64,000 bases of DNA from UBA12077 sp963665525. GTDB lineage: Bacteria > Bacteroidota > Bacteroidia > Bacteroidales > UBA12077. Positions within the stretch are counted from its first letter, which is position 1; each line of letters opens with the position of its first letter. The stretch lies in the NCBI GenBank assembly GCA_963665525.1, contig OY762280.1, positions 2,232,001 to 2,296,000 of the forward strand. Direction: 5' to 3'. Below are positions 27,714-36,724 of this stretch, piece by piece. The translations under genes and the position numbers were made by a program. The notes beneath the pieces were generated by a model, which saw only the letters and a program-made list of their open reading frames with translations, was not told the DNA's origin and did no database searches.

Positions 27714-29078
27714 ATGAAAAAGTCTGTTTTTCTTTTATTAATACTTATAAGCTTTATTTCTAAGCTATCTGCACAAGAAAGCAATGCCAAAGAAGAAAAA
27801 GTAAAAGATGGATGGACTTTTGGAGCTGTTCCTGTAATAGCCTACGATAGCGATTTAGGTTTTAAATATGGTGGATTAGTGAATTTTTATAACTATGGAA
27901 AGCCGACAAGTTATCCGGAATATTTACAGTCCATTTATTTTGAGATTTCAAGGACAACAAAAGGTAGCGGAATTAATCAATTGTCGTTTGATTCAGAACA
28001 TTTATTTCCTAGTAAGCCTGTAAGAGTAACTGCCGATATAAGCTATTTAACAGAACAGGCATTAGACTTTTATGGCTTTAATGGTTATCAATCTGCTTAT
28101 ATTCCCGATTTTGAAGACGATAATTCTAATAATTCAATCTACCGATCGAGAATGTACTATCGCATGGAGCGAAAAATGATTCGATTTGCTGCTGATTTCT
28201 CAGGAAATCTATTTGAAACCAATTTTAAATGGCTAGCCGGATTTGCTCATATTAACCACAAACTTGGATCGGTTGATATTGATGCATTAAATGATGGTTT
28301 AGATCATGATGAACTGCTACCTTCAACAGATAGTGTTCCCGGATTATACGATGAATACGTAAATTGGGGAATTATTCCGCAAAAAGAATCAGATGGAGGT
28401 AAAATTAACTATATTAAGCTTGGTGCAATATATGATTCTCGCGATAACGAAGCCAATCCAATGTCGGGTATTTGGTCAGAAATCGTATTGGTTACTGCTC
28501 CAAAGTTTTTAGACAATTACGAAAACGACTACACTCAACTTTCTGTGACTCATCGTCAGTATTTTACTTTAGTTAAAAATAAATTATCGTTTGCATATCG
28601 TTTAGGATACCAGGGAACTCTGGCTGGAAACGTTCCTTTTTATATGCTCCCTTATTTAAATTTCTCATACAATCCATCAATAGTTATTGAGGGATTTGGG
28701 GGGTCAAAATCGTTTCGAGGAGTATTAAGAAACCGGGTTGTTGGCGATGGTGTCGTTTATGGAAATCTTGAATTTAGATGGAAGTTCATTAAAACAGTTA
28801 TAAAGAATCAGAATTTATATATTGCATTAAGTACGTTTACTGATTTTGGACAAGTAGTACAGGAAACAAAAGTTAACACAACAAATATCCCTATTGATGG
28901 AAGTGTGGATTTAACCAATTATTTTGATTCTCAAAACGACCAACTGCATATCAGTTATGGACTTGGACTACACTTTGCTCTTAACAAGAATTTTATTGTT
29001 GCCTTTGATTATGGCTTAGCAGGTGATAAAAGAGATGGCTCGAGCGGATTGTATATCGGAATGAATTTTCTTTTTTAA
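27714..29078 (+). CDS. BamA/TamA-like outer-membrane beta-barrel protein
   Basis: The 454-residue protein has a signal peptide (about residues 1-20, ending LSAQ) and alternating aromatic strands typical of the Omp85 surface-antigen (D15) barrel. FGGSKSFRGVLRNRVVGDGVVYGNLEFRWK is the barrel signature region, and it ends in Phe (YIGMNFLF). No POTRA domain is visible, so it is not BamA itself. It follows the carrier by 16 bp and probably shares its transcript. Confidence 0.75.
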   Translation: MKKSVFLLLILISFISKLSAQESNAKEEKVKDGWTFGAVPVIAYDSDLGFKYGGLVNFYNYGKPTSYPEYLQSIYFEISRTTKGSGINQLSFDSEHLFPSKPVRVTADISYLTEQALDFYGFNGYQSAYIPDFEDDNSNNSIYRSRMYYRMERKMIRFAADFSGNLFETNFKWLAGFAHINHKLGSVDIDALNDGLDHDELLPSTDSVPGLYDEYVNWGIIPQKESDGGKINYIKLGAIYDSRDNEANPMSGIWSEIVLVTAPKFLDNYENDYTQLSVTHRQYFTLVKNKLSFAYRLGYQGTLAGNVPFYMLPYLNFSYNPSIVIEGFGGSKSFRGVLRNRVVGDGVVYGNLEFRWKFIKTVIKNQNLYIALSTFTDFGQVVQETKVNTTNIPIDGSVDLTNYFDSQNDQLHISYGLGLHFALNKNFIVAFDYGLAGDKRDGSSGLYIGMNFLF

Positions 29079-29100
29079 ATCAAAATATGAGAAGAAGAAA

Positions 29101-29253
29101 GAGGATGTCCGAAAAGTTAACTTTTTGCCACAAAGTCTCAAAAACACGAAGCAAACACAAAATAGAACTTGCTGCATATTAACTCTTTGTGGGATTTGGA
29201 GTTTTAGTGTCTTAGTGGCAAGTTTTGTATTTGTTGACTTTTCGGACAGCCTC
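29101..29253. repeat. 153-bp imperfect inverted repeat (terminator or MITE-like)
   Basis: The ends GAGGATGTCCGAAAAGTTAAC and its near-complement (GTTGACTTTTCGGACAGCCTC) pair. The inner parts pair too: TTTTTGCCACAAAGTCTC on the left matches the reverse of the GTGTCTTAGTGGCAAG segment on the right. The arms together make a stem of about 65-70 bp with gaps. It is followed by a T run, so it can end transcription of the barrel gene. The inner 'cacaaag/cttagtggc' words resemble repeats seen widely in environmental Bacteroidota. Confidence 0.7.
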
Positions 29254-29267
29254 TTTTTTATATTTAT

Positions 29268-30149
29268 TTAAAATTCTTCAAATTTATGTGTTATATCTTT
29301 AAAATCTAAGTCTTTAAACTCACAACATTCATCCAGATTTTTACTATAAACATCCATTGCCCTACGGCTCATACCCATACTAGAAAATCCTCCATCGTGG
29401 AAAATATTCTGCATAGTAATTTTCTTAGTTAAATCAGAAAACATGGTAATACAGAAATTAGCACACTCCTCGGCAGTAGCATTCCCTAGTGGAGACATAC
29501 GATTTGAGAAATCCATTAAGCCTTCTAATCCCATTACACCTTTACCAGCTGTTGTTGGAGTTGGCGACTGCGATATGGTATTAATCCTGATTTTCTTTTC
29601 ACGACCATAGATATATCCAAAACTTCTGGCTATGGATTCAAGTAGCGACTTGGCATCAGCCATATCATTATAACCATATAGAGTTCTTTGAGCAGCAACA
29701 TATGATAATGCCAAAACAGAACCCCAGTCATTTAAAGCATCTTTTTTACGAGCTACCTGTAATATTTTATGAAACGATAAGGCTGAAACATCCAATGTCT
29801 TTAAAAAATAATCATAATTCAAATTATCGTATGTAATTCCTTTTCGAACGTTTGGTGACATTCCAATTGAATGAAGAATAAAATCGATTTTACCACCGAA
29901 TTTCTCCATTGTCTTATCAATTAATTTTTCAATATCTTCTAAATTTGTTGCATCTGCAGGAATAACTTCAGTGTTACATGCCTTTGCCAATTTATCAGTA
30001 TCTCCAAGACGCAATGCAAAAGGTGCATTTGTTAATACAAACTCTGCTCCTTCTTCATATGCCTTTTCGGCTACTTTCCATGCTATCGACATGTCATTCA
30101 GCGCACCAAATATTATTCCCTTTTTACCTTTTAATAAATTAAATGCCAT
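29268..30149 (-). CDS. fabI: Enoyl-ACP reductase (NADH)
   Basis: The 293-residue short-chain dehydrogenase has the FabI-type split nucleotide motif (GIIFGALNDMSIAWKVAEKA). The catalytic pattern is Tyr150, Tyr160 and Lys167, with the FabI spacing of 10 and 7. It reduces enoyl-ACP in fatty-acid elongation. It is about 25 residues longer than the E. coli enzyme, mainly at the C-terminus. Confidence 0.93.
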   Translation of the reverse strand: MAFNLLKGKKGIIFGALNDMSIAWKVAEKAYEEGAEFVLTNAPFALRLGDTDKLAKACNTEVIPADATNLEDIEKLIDKTMEKFGGKIDFILHSIGMSPNVRKGITYDNLNYDYFLKTLDVSALSFHKILQVARKKDALNDWGSVLALSYVAAQRTLYGYNDMADAKSLLESIARSFGYIYGREKKIRINTISQSPTPTTAGKGVMGLEGLMDFSNRMSPLGNATAEECANFCITMFSDLTKKITMQNIFHDGGFSSMGMSRRAMDVYSKNLDECCEFKDLDFKDITHKFEEF

Positions 30150-30228
30150 GATTAAATTTTTTAATTATACAAGCTACATACAATTCTATTCAGATTATGT
30201 TCACTTGTAATAGTTATTAAGATTTATT

Positions 30229-31884
30229 CTATTTTGATAATAAAACTCTTGCATTTTCAATTGCTGCATCAGAAAGAGCTTCACCACTTAACATCTTTGC
30301 GATTTCGTTTATTCTTTCTGTTTCTGATAAGAGTTTTATATAAGTATTGGTAGTTTCGTGATTATCTTTTTTAAATACTAAATAATGATGATCCCCTTTA
30401 CTTGCTATTTGTGGCAAGTGTGTTATATTAATGACCTGCATATTAGCAGACATTTTCTTAATGATTGTTCCCATTTTATCAGCAATCTCTCCCGATGTTC
30501 CTGTATCAATCTCATCAAATATAATGGTAGGTAAAGTTGTTGTTTCTACAATTAATGACTTAATGCTTAGCATTAATCTAGAAATTTCACCTCCCGATGC
30601 AACTTTAGATAATTCTTCAAGTGCTATGTTTTTATTCGCCGAAAATAAAAACCTGATCATTTCTTTTCCTGTAGAAAGAAACTCATCAACCGGCATTTGC
30701 TCAACACTAAAATTAGCATTTGGTATTCCCAGTTGCATTAAAACGTCTATGACTCTTTCTTCAATACCCGGAATAATCTTCTTTCTATTTTCGGAAATAT
30801 TTTGAGCTAAGTGATTTAATTCATTTTTAAGCTCATCTAACTCTTTTTTTAGTTTTTCTGTTTCGAAATCATAAGAAGTAATACGATCTATTTTTTGCTG
30901 TAAGTCTTCTTTTATCTCAATAAGCTCTTTAGTTGTTGCAACTTTATGCTTTTGCTCTAAAGAATAAATTAAGTCTAAACGCTCACGAATAAATTCAATT
31001 CTTGCCGGATCGTGTTCAATTCGTTCGTTTAAACGATCAACTTCGTTATGAATATCTTGTAATTCAATATATGTTGAGTCAAGCCTTTGTGTTAAATCAT
31101 CACCTTCTTTCAAGAATTTTGAGATAGATCCAATGGCACTTTTTGCTTGTTTAAGATTAGAAATAATAGAGAACTCTTCGCCTGAGAACAACTCTATGCT
31201 CGTTGAAAGTTTAAGCTTTATTTCTTCTGTATGATTAAGCTGTTCAAGCTCTTCTTCTAAGTCTTCTTGCTCTCCATCAACTAATTTCAATTCCTCTAAC
31301 TGATTGTATTGAAACTGATAATAATCCAAATCAGCTTTGGCTTTATCCGCATTATTTACAAGCTTATGATATTCTGATGATAATATATTATACTCTTCAA
31401 ATTTATTTCTATAATGATCTAATAAATCCTGATGATCGGCAAATGAATCTACCAGACTTAATTGAAAATGATCATCCCCTAACAATAAACTCTCATGTTG
31501 AGAATGAATATCGATTAAATTATTGCTTAAATCTTTTAAAACTGTAAGGTTTACCGGTGTATCGTTTATAAAAGCTCTTGATTTACCATGATCTGTAATT
31601 TCACGACGAATGGTTGTCAAATCATCATAATCAAGATCATTAAGCTCAAAAAACTTCTTGAGTTTATATTGTTTCACCTGAAACTTTGCTTCAACAAAAC
31701 ATTTCTTAGATTTATCCTTTAAAACCGAAGTATCGGCTCTTTGTCCAAGAACCAAAGATAAAGCACCCAATAAAATGGATTTACCGGCACCTGTTTCTCC
31801 TGTAATTATATTCAGGCCTTTATTAAAGTCTATCTCTAACTCGTTGATTAAGGCGTAATTTTGAATATAAATTGATTGAAGCAT
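30229..31884 (-). CDS. recN: DNA repair protein RecN
   Basis: The 551-residue SMC-like ATPase has Walker A GETGAGKS at residues 29-36 and long coiled coils over about 155-375. The ABC signature ASGGEISRLMLSIK and Walker B IIFDEIDTG follow. It acts in double-strand break repair. It ends a run bamD-rpoZ-coaBC-porD-recN, an order common in Bacteroidota. Confidence 0.95.
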   Translation of the reverse strand: MLQSIYIQNYALINELEIDFNKGLNIITGETGAGKSILLGALSLVLGQRADTSVLKDKSKKCFVEAKFQVKQYKLKKFFELNDLDYDDLTTIRREITDHGKSRAFINDTPVNLTVLKDLSNNLIDIHSQHESLLLGDDHFQLSLVDSFADHQDLLDHYRNKFEEYNILSSEYHKLVNNADKAKADLDYYQFQYNQLEELKLVDGEQEDLEEELEQLNHTEEIKLKLSTSIELFSGEEFSIISNLKQAKSAIGSISKFLKEGDDLTQRLDSTYIELQDIHNEVDRLNERIEHDPARIEFIRERLDLIYSLEQKHKVATTKELIEIKEDLQQKIDRITSYDFETEKLKKELDELKNELNHLAQNISENRKKIIPGIEERVIDVLMQLGIPNANFSVEQMPVDEFLSTGKEMIRFLFSANKNIALEELSKVASGGEISRLMLSIKSLIVETTTLPTIIFDEIDTGTSGEIADKMGTIIKKMSANMQVINITHLPQIASKGDHHYLVFKKDNHETTNTYIKLLSETERINEIAKMLSGEALSDAAIENARVLLSK

Positions 31885-31977
31885 AAATATTTGTTTATCT
31901 ATATTAATGAATACAAACTTACTAAAAAAAGATTATTGAAAACCTCTTTCGAAAGTAAGTATGATAAAATCTTATAA

Positions 31978-32877
31978 TTATTGCTTTTTAATTTTTTTAT
32001 AGGACTCTGACCTGGTAGGATCAATCTCAACTAAGATATTATACACCCGATCGGCTTCTGCCATAAACGACTCTGAGAATACATTAATCAACTCGTCAGA
32101 TTTTGCACTCATAATTAAATCGTAAAAGAACAAATAAGGATCAGGTTTTTGACGATGAACTTTTTGCATTAGTTCCAGGCTCTCGGCAATCTCTGTTCTT
32201 CCTGTAGCCTCTTTACTTTCCATTATATCAAGGCCTAAACGGTGATATCGATATAGAAATTCTCTTACATTTCTGTATCGGTCGTTTAAAATATTTTCGA
32301 TAAGCCAATATCTGTTTTTACGATTCTCAAAAGCTTTCCAACCTTTTTCAACAGCATTTTGTGCATTATTTACAATTTGCTCGGCTTTCTGATAATATTC
32401 GGTACCTCCAAGCATTGAAAAAGTATCATAATCTAAGCCTAAAATGATGTATGCATAATATGCTAAAACAGAAGTTAAATTTGATCGATGTTCATTTATT
32501 GCAAACTCTAAAGGTTCAAACTCAACATAGTTGAACTTAAAATCATCGTCTTTAAAGTTTAATATGGTTGTATTATAAGAGGTATTGTATGTAGGACGGC
32601 GCGATTGAACCTGTATGCTCCCTTTAAATTCATCGCCACTATGATCCTGTAAGTTAATTAAGATATTACATTCAATACGTTCTTCATTCGTATAAACATG
32701 ATTGGTCCATGCTGTATTATTCATAAACTCGTAAAGTGCAGTTTGCAGTGTTTGAAAAACCTGCTTATTAGTTCCCTGTATTTGAGATGAATTTACCTGA
32801 ATATTACATCGTAACTCTTGAGAGTACGTTGTATATATTACTAATATCAATGTAGCAACTAATAATAATCTCTTCAT
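31978..32877 (-). CDS. porD: DUF4835 / PorD-like T9SS-associated protein
   Basis: The 299-residue protein has a cleavable signal (MKRLLLVATLILVIYTTYSQ) followed by ELRCNIQVNSSQIQGTNKQVFQTLQ, the usual start of the DUF4835 family. Many annotations call this family PorD, linked to type IX secretion. It lies five bp after coaBC and before recN, the family's usual place. A mechanistic role is not established from sequence. Confidence 0.85.
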   Translation of the reverse strand: MKRLLLVATLILVIYTTYSQELRCNIQVNSSQIQGTNKQVFQTLQTALYEFMNNTAWTNHVYTNEERIECNILINLQDHSGDEFKGSIQVQSRRPTYNTSYNTTILNFKDDDFKFNYVEFEPLEFAINEHRSNLTSVLAYYAYIILGLDYDTFSMLGGTEYYQKAEQIVNNAQNAVEKGWKAFENRKNRYWLIENILNDRYRNVREFLYRYHRLGLDIMESKEATGRTEIAESLELMQKVHRQKPDPYLFFYDLIMSAKSDELINVFSESFMAEADRVYNILVEIDPTRSESYKKIKKQ

Positions 32878-32882
32878 GTTTA

Positions 32883-34088
32883 TTATTCCTTTAGTTTATC
32901 AATTAAAGCATCCACAATATCCCTGGCAACTTCCTTTTTCGGTTTAAGATCAAATTCTTGAATACGATCTTGGTTATCGATGATACTTATTTTATTGGTG
33001 TCATATCCAAATCCTGCACCTTCATCTTTTAATGAATTAAGAACGATAAAATCCAGGTTTTTATTTTTGATCTTTTTCTTAGCATTACTTTCTTCATGAT
33101 CTGTCTCCAGTGCGAAACCAATAAGTAACTGTTCTTCTCTCTTTATTTTTCCAAGTTCAGCTGCAATATCTTTATTTGGTTCAAGATTGATATGCATATC
33201 TTCTTTACCTCTTTTCACCTTGCTATCAAAGCTTACCGAAGGTTTAAAGTCTGCTACTGCTGCCGACATGATGGCGGCATTACATTCCGGGAAATGTTTT
33301 ACACTTTCATCATACATCTCCTGCGCAGTTTGAATATTTATTCTCTCGATTAAAGGATTTTCACATTGTAAATGTGTTGGCCCGGCAACTAAAATAACTT
33401 CGGCACCTTGATTTGCTAATTCTTCAGCGATAGCAAAACCCATTTTACCCGAACTATAATTCCCAATAAACCGAACAGGATCAATGGGTTCGTAAGTCGG
33501 CCCGGCGGTTACCAGTATTTTTTTAGATTTTAGTTTTTTTTTTGAAGAGAAGAATTCAATAATTCTTTCTGTAATGACTTCAGGTTCTGCCATTCGACCT
33601 TTTCCAACCAAACCACTGGCTAATTCTCCACTATCGGGTTCAACCATGATATTACCATACGACTTTAGAATTTCCATATTTTTGGTAGTCGCAGGATGTT
33701 GATACATATCCAAGTCCATGGTTGGTGCAAACATGACAGGGCATCGTGCGGATAAGTATGTTGTAAGCAATAAGTTATCGGCAATACCATGAGCCATTTT
33801 AGCCATAGAATTGGCAGTAGCCGGAGCAATAACATAAAGATCAGACCAAAGTCCAATGTCTACATGGCTATTCCATTGTCCATTTTCAGGGTCAAAAAAC
33901 TCCACTAGAATTGGATTCTTTGATAAAGTAGCTAAAGTAAGTGGTGTAATAAACTCTTTAGCCAATTTGGTCATAACTACTTTTACTTGCGCACCTTCTT
34001 TAACAAGTAATCTAACAAGAATAGCAGCTTTATAGGCCGCTATTCCTCCAGTTATTCCTAATAAAATATTTTTTCCTTTTAGCTTCAT
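32883..34088 (-). CDS. coaBC: Bifunctional phosphopantothenoylcysteine decarboxylase / ligase
   Basis: The 401-residue protein has a flavin decarboxylase half at about residues 1-185 (ILLGITGGIAAYKA; NSHVDIGLW with the catalytic His; APTMDLDMY). The CoaB ligase half is at about 190-400 (ILVTAGPTYEPIDPVRFIGNYSSGKMG; MSAAVADFKP). It performs two steps of coenzyme A synthesis. It follows rpoZ by 21 bp. Confidence 0.94.
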   Translation of the reverse strand: MKLKGKNILLGITGGIAAYKAAILVRLLVKEGAQVKVVMTKLAKEFITPLTLATLSKNPILVEFFDPENGQWNSHVDIGLWSDLYVIAPATANSMAKMAHGIADNLLLTTYLSARCPVMFAPTMDLDMYQHPATTKNMEILKSYGNIMVEPDSGELASGLVGKGRMAEPEVITERIIEFFSSKKKLKSKKILVTAGPTYEPIDPVRFIGNYSSGKMGFAIAEELANQGAEVILVAGPTHLQCENPLIERINIQTAQEMYDESVKHFPECNAAIMSAAVADFKPSVSFDSKVKRGKEDMHINLEPNKDIAAELGKIKREEQLLIGFALETDHEESNAKKKIKNKNLDFIVLNSLKDEGAGFGYDTNKISIIDNQDRIQEFDLKPKKEVARDIVDALIDKLKE

Positions 34089-34109
34089 GAGCTAATTTTT
34101 AGAATAATA

Positions 34110-34439
34110 CTATTCAGTTTCTTCAGCTTCTGGTTTTCTGAAATAAATCTGATCATCCATAAACTCTTGCATTGCTATCAATGAAGGTTTAGGTAGTCTT
34201 TCATAAAATCTTGATATCTCAATTTGCTCTCTATTTTCAAATACTTCTTCCAAATTATCGGTATAAGATGCAAATTCTTCCAACTTTCTATTCAACTCTT
34301 CCTTAAGCTCACTACCAATCTGGTTTGCTCTTTTAGAAACAATCGCAACCGTTTCATAAATGTTACCAGTAACTTTATCTACTTCATTTAAGTTACGAGT
34401 TACCGTAGTTGCAGGAGCTTTTGTTTTTTTGTAATCCAT
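34110..34439 (-). CDS. rpoZ: RNA polymerase omega subunit, Bacteroidota type
   Basis: The 109-residue protein contains TGNIYETVAIVSKRANQIGSELKEELNRKLEEF, which is the omega core (conserved region with R-A-x-Q-I). It lies between bamD and coaBC, the normal location in this phylum. The C-terminal part with FYERLPKPSLIAMQEFMDDQI is the lineage-specific extension. Confidence 0.85.
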   Translation of the reverse strand: MDYKKTKAPATTVTRNLNEVDKVTGNIYETVAIVSKRANQIGSELKEELNRKLEEFASYTDNLEEVFENREQIEISRFYERLPKPSLIAMQEFMDDQIYFRKPEAEETE

Positions 34440-34460
34440 CCTAAAAAGATTTATTAAACA

Positions 34461-35243
34461 CTAATTTTTTAATATACGTTGTGAATTATCAAACATTCTA
34501 GTTGCTTCTTGAGTAAACTCACTTTCCGGAAATTCTCCAACAAACGAGTAATACTCATCAACTGTTGATTGATATCTTTCAATTCTTTTGTATTCAATAC
34601 TATTCTCAGCTAGTAAAAATTTAGCTTTTAAAACAAGAAACATGATTTCTTCTCTGTATTCTGTTTCTGGAAAATCATCTAGACTATTATTCAAAGCAAT
34701 AATGGCGGCCTTATAGTCTCCTAAATCGTAATACAATTTAGCACTTAAATATGATTTCTCAACAAGTTTGTTGCGTAATTCTTTTATATAATTAATACAT
34801 TCATCCTTTCTATCGCTATTTGGATATCTAGACATATACAAAGTAAATAATGTAATAGCCTGGTATGAAAAAGACTGATCCAGTGTAGGACGAGGGGCCT
34901 GCAAATAAGTACAGTAAGCATTCATAAATTCAGCTTCTTCTGCAAAATGACTATTCCCGTATGTTCTTTTAAACTCATCGAAATAATGAGCTGCTAACAA
35001 ATAGCTTTTTTCATAATAGTTACTATAAGCTGAATAAAAAAATACCGTATCGGCCTGTTGTGTGCCTTTTAGTATTGGTTTTAATTGTTCAAATAAGCCA
35101 TCCGCTCTCATATAATCCTCTTCGGCATAATATTCAAGAGCCTTCTGATACTTTAGTTTATAATCGCGACTTTTTAATAATTTCTCGTATTTACACGATG
35201 AAACCACTGTCAACAATAGAATAAATGGTATTAATCTTCTCAT
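34461..35243 (-). CDS. bamD: Outer-membrane assembly lipoprotein BamD
   Basis: The start chosen is ATG 35243 (MRRLIPFILLLTVVSSC), which puts the lipobox Cys at residue 17; longer starts at 35255 and 35270 add MFKK or more. The about 260-residue body is TPR-like with the BamD N-terminal signature (LKYQKALEYYAEEDYMRADGLFEQLKP) and further repeat pairs. It partners BamA in barrel insertion. It is first in the run bamD-rpoZ-coaBC-porD-recN. Confidence 0.9.
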   Translation of the reverse strand: MRRLIPFILLLTVVSSCKYEKLLKSRDYKLKYQKALEYYAEEDYMRADGLFEQLKPILKGTQQADTVFFYSAYSNYYEKSYLLAAHYFDEFKRTYGNSHFAEEAEFMNAYCTYLQAPRPTLDQSFSYQAITLFTLYMSRYPNSDRKDECINYIKELRNKLVEKSYLSAKLYYDLGDYKAAIIALNNSLDDFPETEYREEIMFLVLKAKFLLAENSIEYKRIERYQSTVDEYYSFVGEFPESEFTQEATRMFDNSQRILKN

Positions 35244-35336
35244 TTTTTTAAACATTTTGCAAATGTACAATTTTAGTTTAAATTGCTAAAATATAATTAC
35301 ACTAAACGCTCATTTTATTGAATTTATTTTCATGGA

Positions 35337-35367
35337 TTTGCTATTTTTTTAAAAAAACGTACTTTTG
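35337..35367 (+). promoter_or_regulatory. Bacteroidota-type promoter of the PLP acyltransferase gene
   Basis: A -33 TTTG (35337-35340), a 19-bp spacer and a -7 TACTTTTG (35360-35367) match the TTTG-N19-21-TANNTTTG consensus exactly. The start codon is 36 bases further on. Confidence 0.75.
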
Positions 35368-35402
35368 TGCCTTTATAAAGTAATTCATAAAATCATAAAA
35401 TC

Positions 35403-36653
35403 GTGGATATATTTGATAAGATAAAAGAAAGCATGGGACCTTTAGGTCAGCATATGAAAGAAGCTCATGGCTATTTTACATTTCCTAAGTTAGAAGGCGA
35501 AATTCATCCTAAAATGAAATTTAGAGGAAAAGAAGTTCTAACGTGGAGTTTAAATAATTATATTGGTTTGGCAAACCATCCAGAAGTTCGAAAAGCAGAT
35601 GCAGAAGCAGCCAAAGAATATGGTTTAGCTTATCCAATGGGAGCTCGAATGATGTCGGGACAGACAAGCAAGCACGAAGAGCTTGAAAATAAATTAGCTG
35701 AGTTTGTACATAAAGAAGATGCATTTCTTTTAAATTTTGGATACCAGGGAATGGTTTCTATCATTGATAGTTTAGTTACACGAAAAGATGTCATTGTATA
35801 CGATAATGAATCGCATGCCTGTATTATGGATGGTATTTTTCTTCATAAAGCTAAGGGAGGGAAAAGTTTTGTATACGCTCATAATGACATGGAGAAATGC
35901 GAAAAAATGTTAGGTTTTGCTGCCAAACGAGCTAAAGAATCTGGAGGAGGAGTTCTTGTGATTACCGAAGGTGTTTTTGGTATGGCAGGTGATTTAGGAA
36001 AATTAAAAGAAATCGTTGCTTTAAAAGAAAAATTCGATTTCAGATTATTAGTAGATGATGCTCATGGTTTTGGTACTATGGGTAAAACAGGTGCTGGTAC
36101 TGGAGAACATTTTGGTGTACAAGATGGAATAGATGTTTACTTTGCTACATTCGCTAAAGCAATGGCCGGAATAGGTGCATTTGTTGCTTCAACTGAAGAA
36201 GTAACTAACTATTTAAGATACAATTTAAGATCTCAAATTTTTGCTAAATCATTACCAATGCCTATTGTATTGGGATCTCTAAAAAGATTAGAGTTATTAA
36301 AAACCCAATCATCTTTAAGAGAAAATCTTTGGACTATTGTAAATGCTTTACAAAAAGGATTAAAAGATGCCGGATTTAATTTAGGTGTTACAGAATCGCC
36401 TGTTACTCCTGTATATTTATCTGGTAGTATTCCTGAAGGAACAAACATTACCATGGATTTAAGAGAAAACTACAATGTTTTCTGTTCAATCGTTGTTTAT
36501 CCTGTAATTCCTAAAGGTCAATTATTATTAAGACTTATTCCTACTGCAATGCATACTTTAGAAGATGTTGAGTATACCATCAATGCATTTAAAGCTGTTC
36601 ATAAAAAATTAATTAATGGAGAATACCAAACAGATAAAATTGCAAAAGTTTAA
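35403..36653 (+). CDS. PLP-dependent alpha-oxoamine synthase (serine palmitoyltransferase-like)
   Basis: The 416-residue enzyme, read from a GTG start, has His138 in NESHAC, the Asp/His pair in LVDDAHGFG (about residues 217-223) and PLP Lys252 in FAKAMAGIG. The fold is that of KBL/BioF/serine palmitoyltransferases. The N-terminus (MDIFDKIKESMGPLGQH) matches the Bacteroidota branch that makes sphingolipid or sulfonolipid bases. The amino substrate (serine, cysteate, glycine) cannot be fixed here. It is a single gene between a strong promoter and a terminator. Confidence 0.8.
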   Translation: MDIFDKIKESMGPLGQHMKEAHGYFTFPKLEGEIHPKMKFRGKEVLTWSLNNYIGLANHPEVRKADAEAAKEYGLAYPMGARMMSGQTSKHEELENKLAEFVHKEDAFLLNFGYQGMVSIIDSLVTRKDVIVYDNESHACIMDGIFLHKAKGGKSFVYAHNDMEKCEKMLGFAAKRAKESGGGVLVITEGVFGMAGDLGKLKEIVALKEKFDFRLLVDDAHGFGTMGKTGAGTGEHFGVQDGIDVYFATFAKAMAGIGAFVASTEEVTNYLRYNLRSQIFAKSLPMPIVLGSLKRLELLKTQSSLRENLWTIVNALQKGLKDAGFNLGVTESPVTPVYLSGSIPEGTNITMDLRENYNVFCSIVVYPVIPKGQLLLRLIPTAMHTLEDVEYTINAFKAVHKKLINGEYQTDKIAKV

Positions 36654-36670
36654 TCTGTATTAAGAATATA

Positions 36671-36706
36671 AGAAAAGCCGATTCCATAAAGAATCGGCTT
36701 TTTTAT
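36671..36706. terminator. Bidirectional intrinsic terminator
   Basis: AAAAGCCGATTC, loop CATAAA and GAATCGGCTTTTTT form a perfect 12-bp stem between the convergent PLP synthase and trxB genes. Confidence 0.88.
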
Positions 36707-36724
36707 ATCAACAAGAATTATTTA

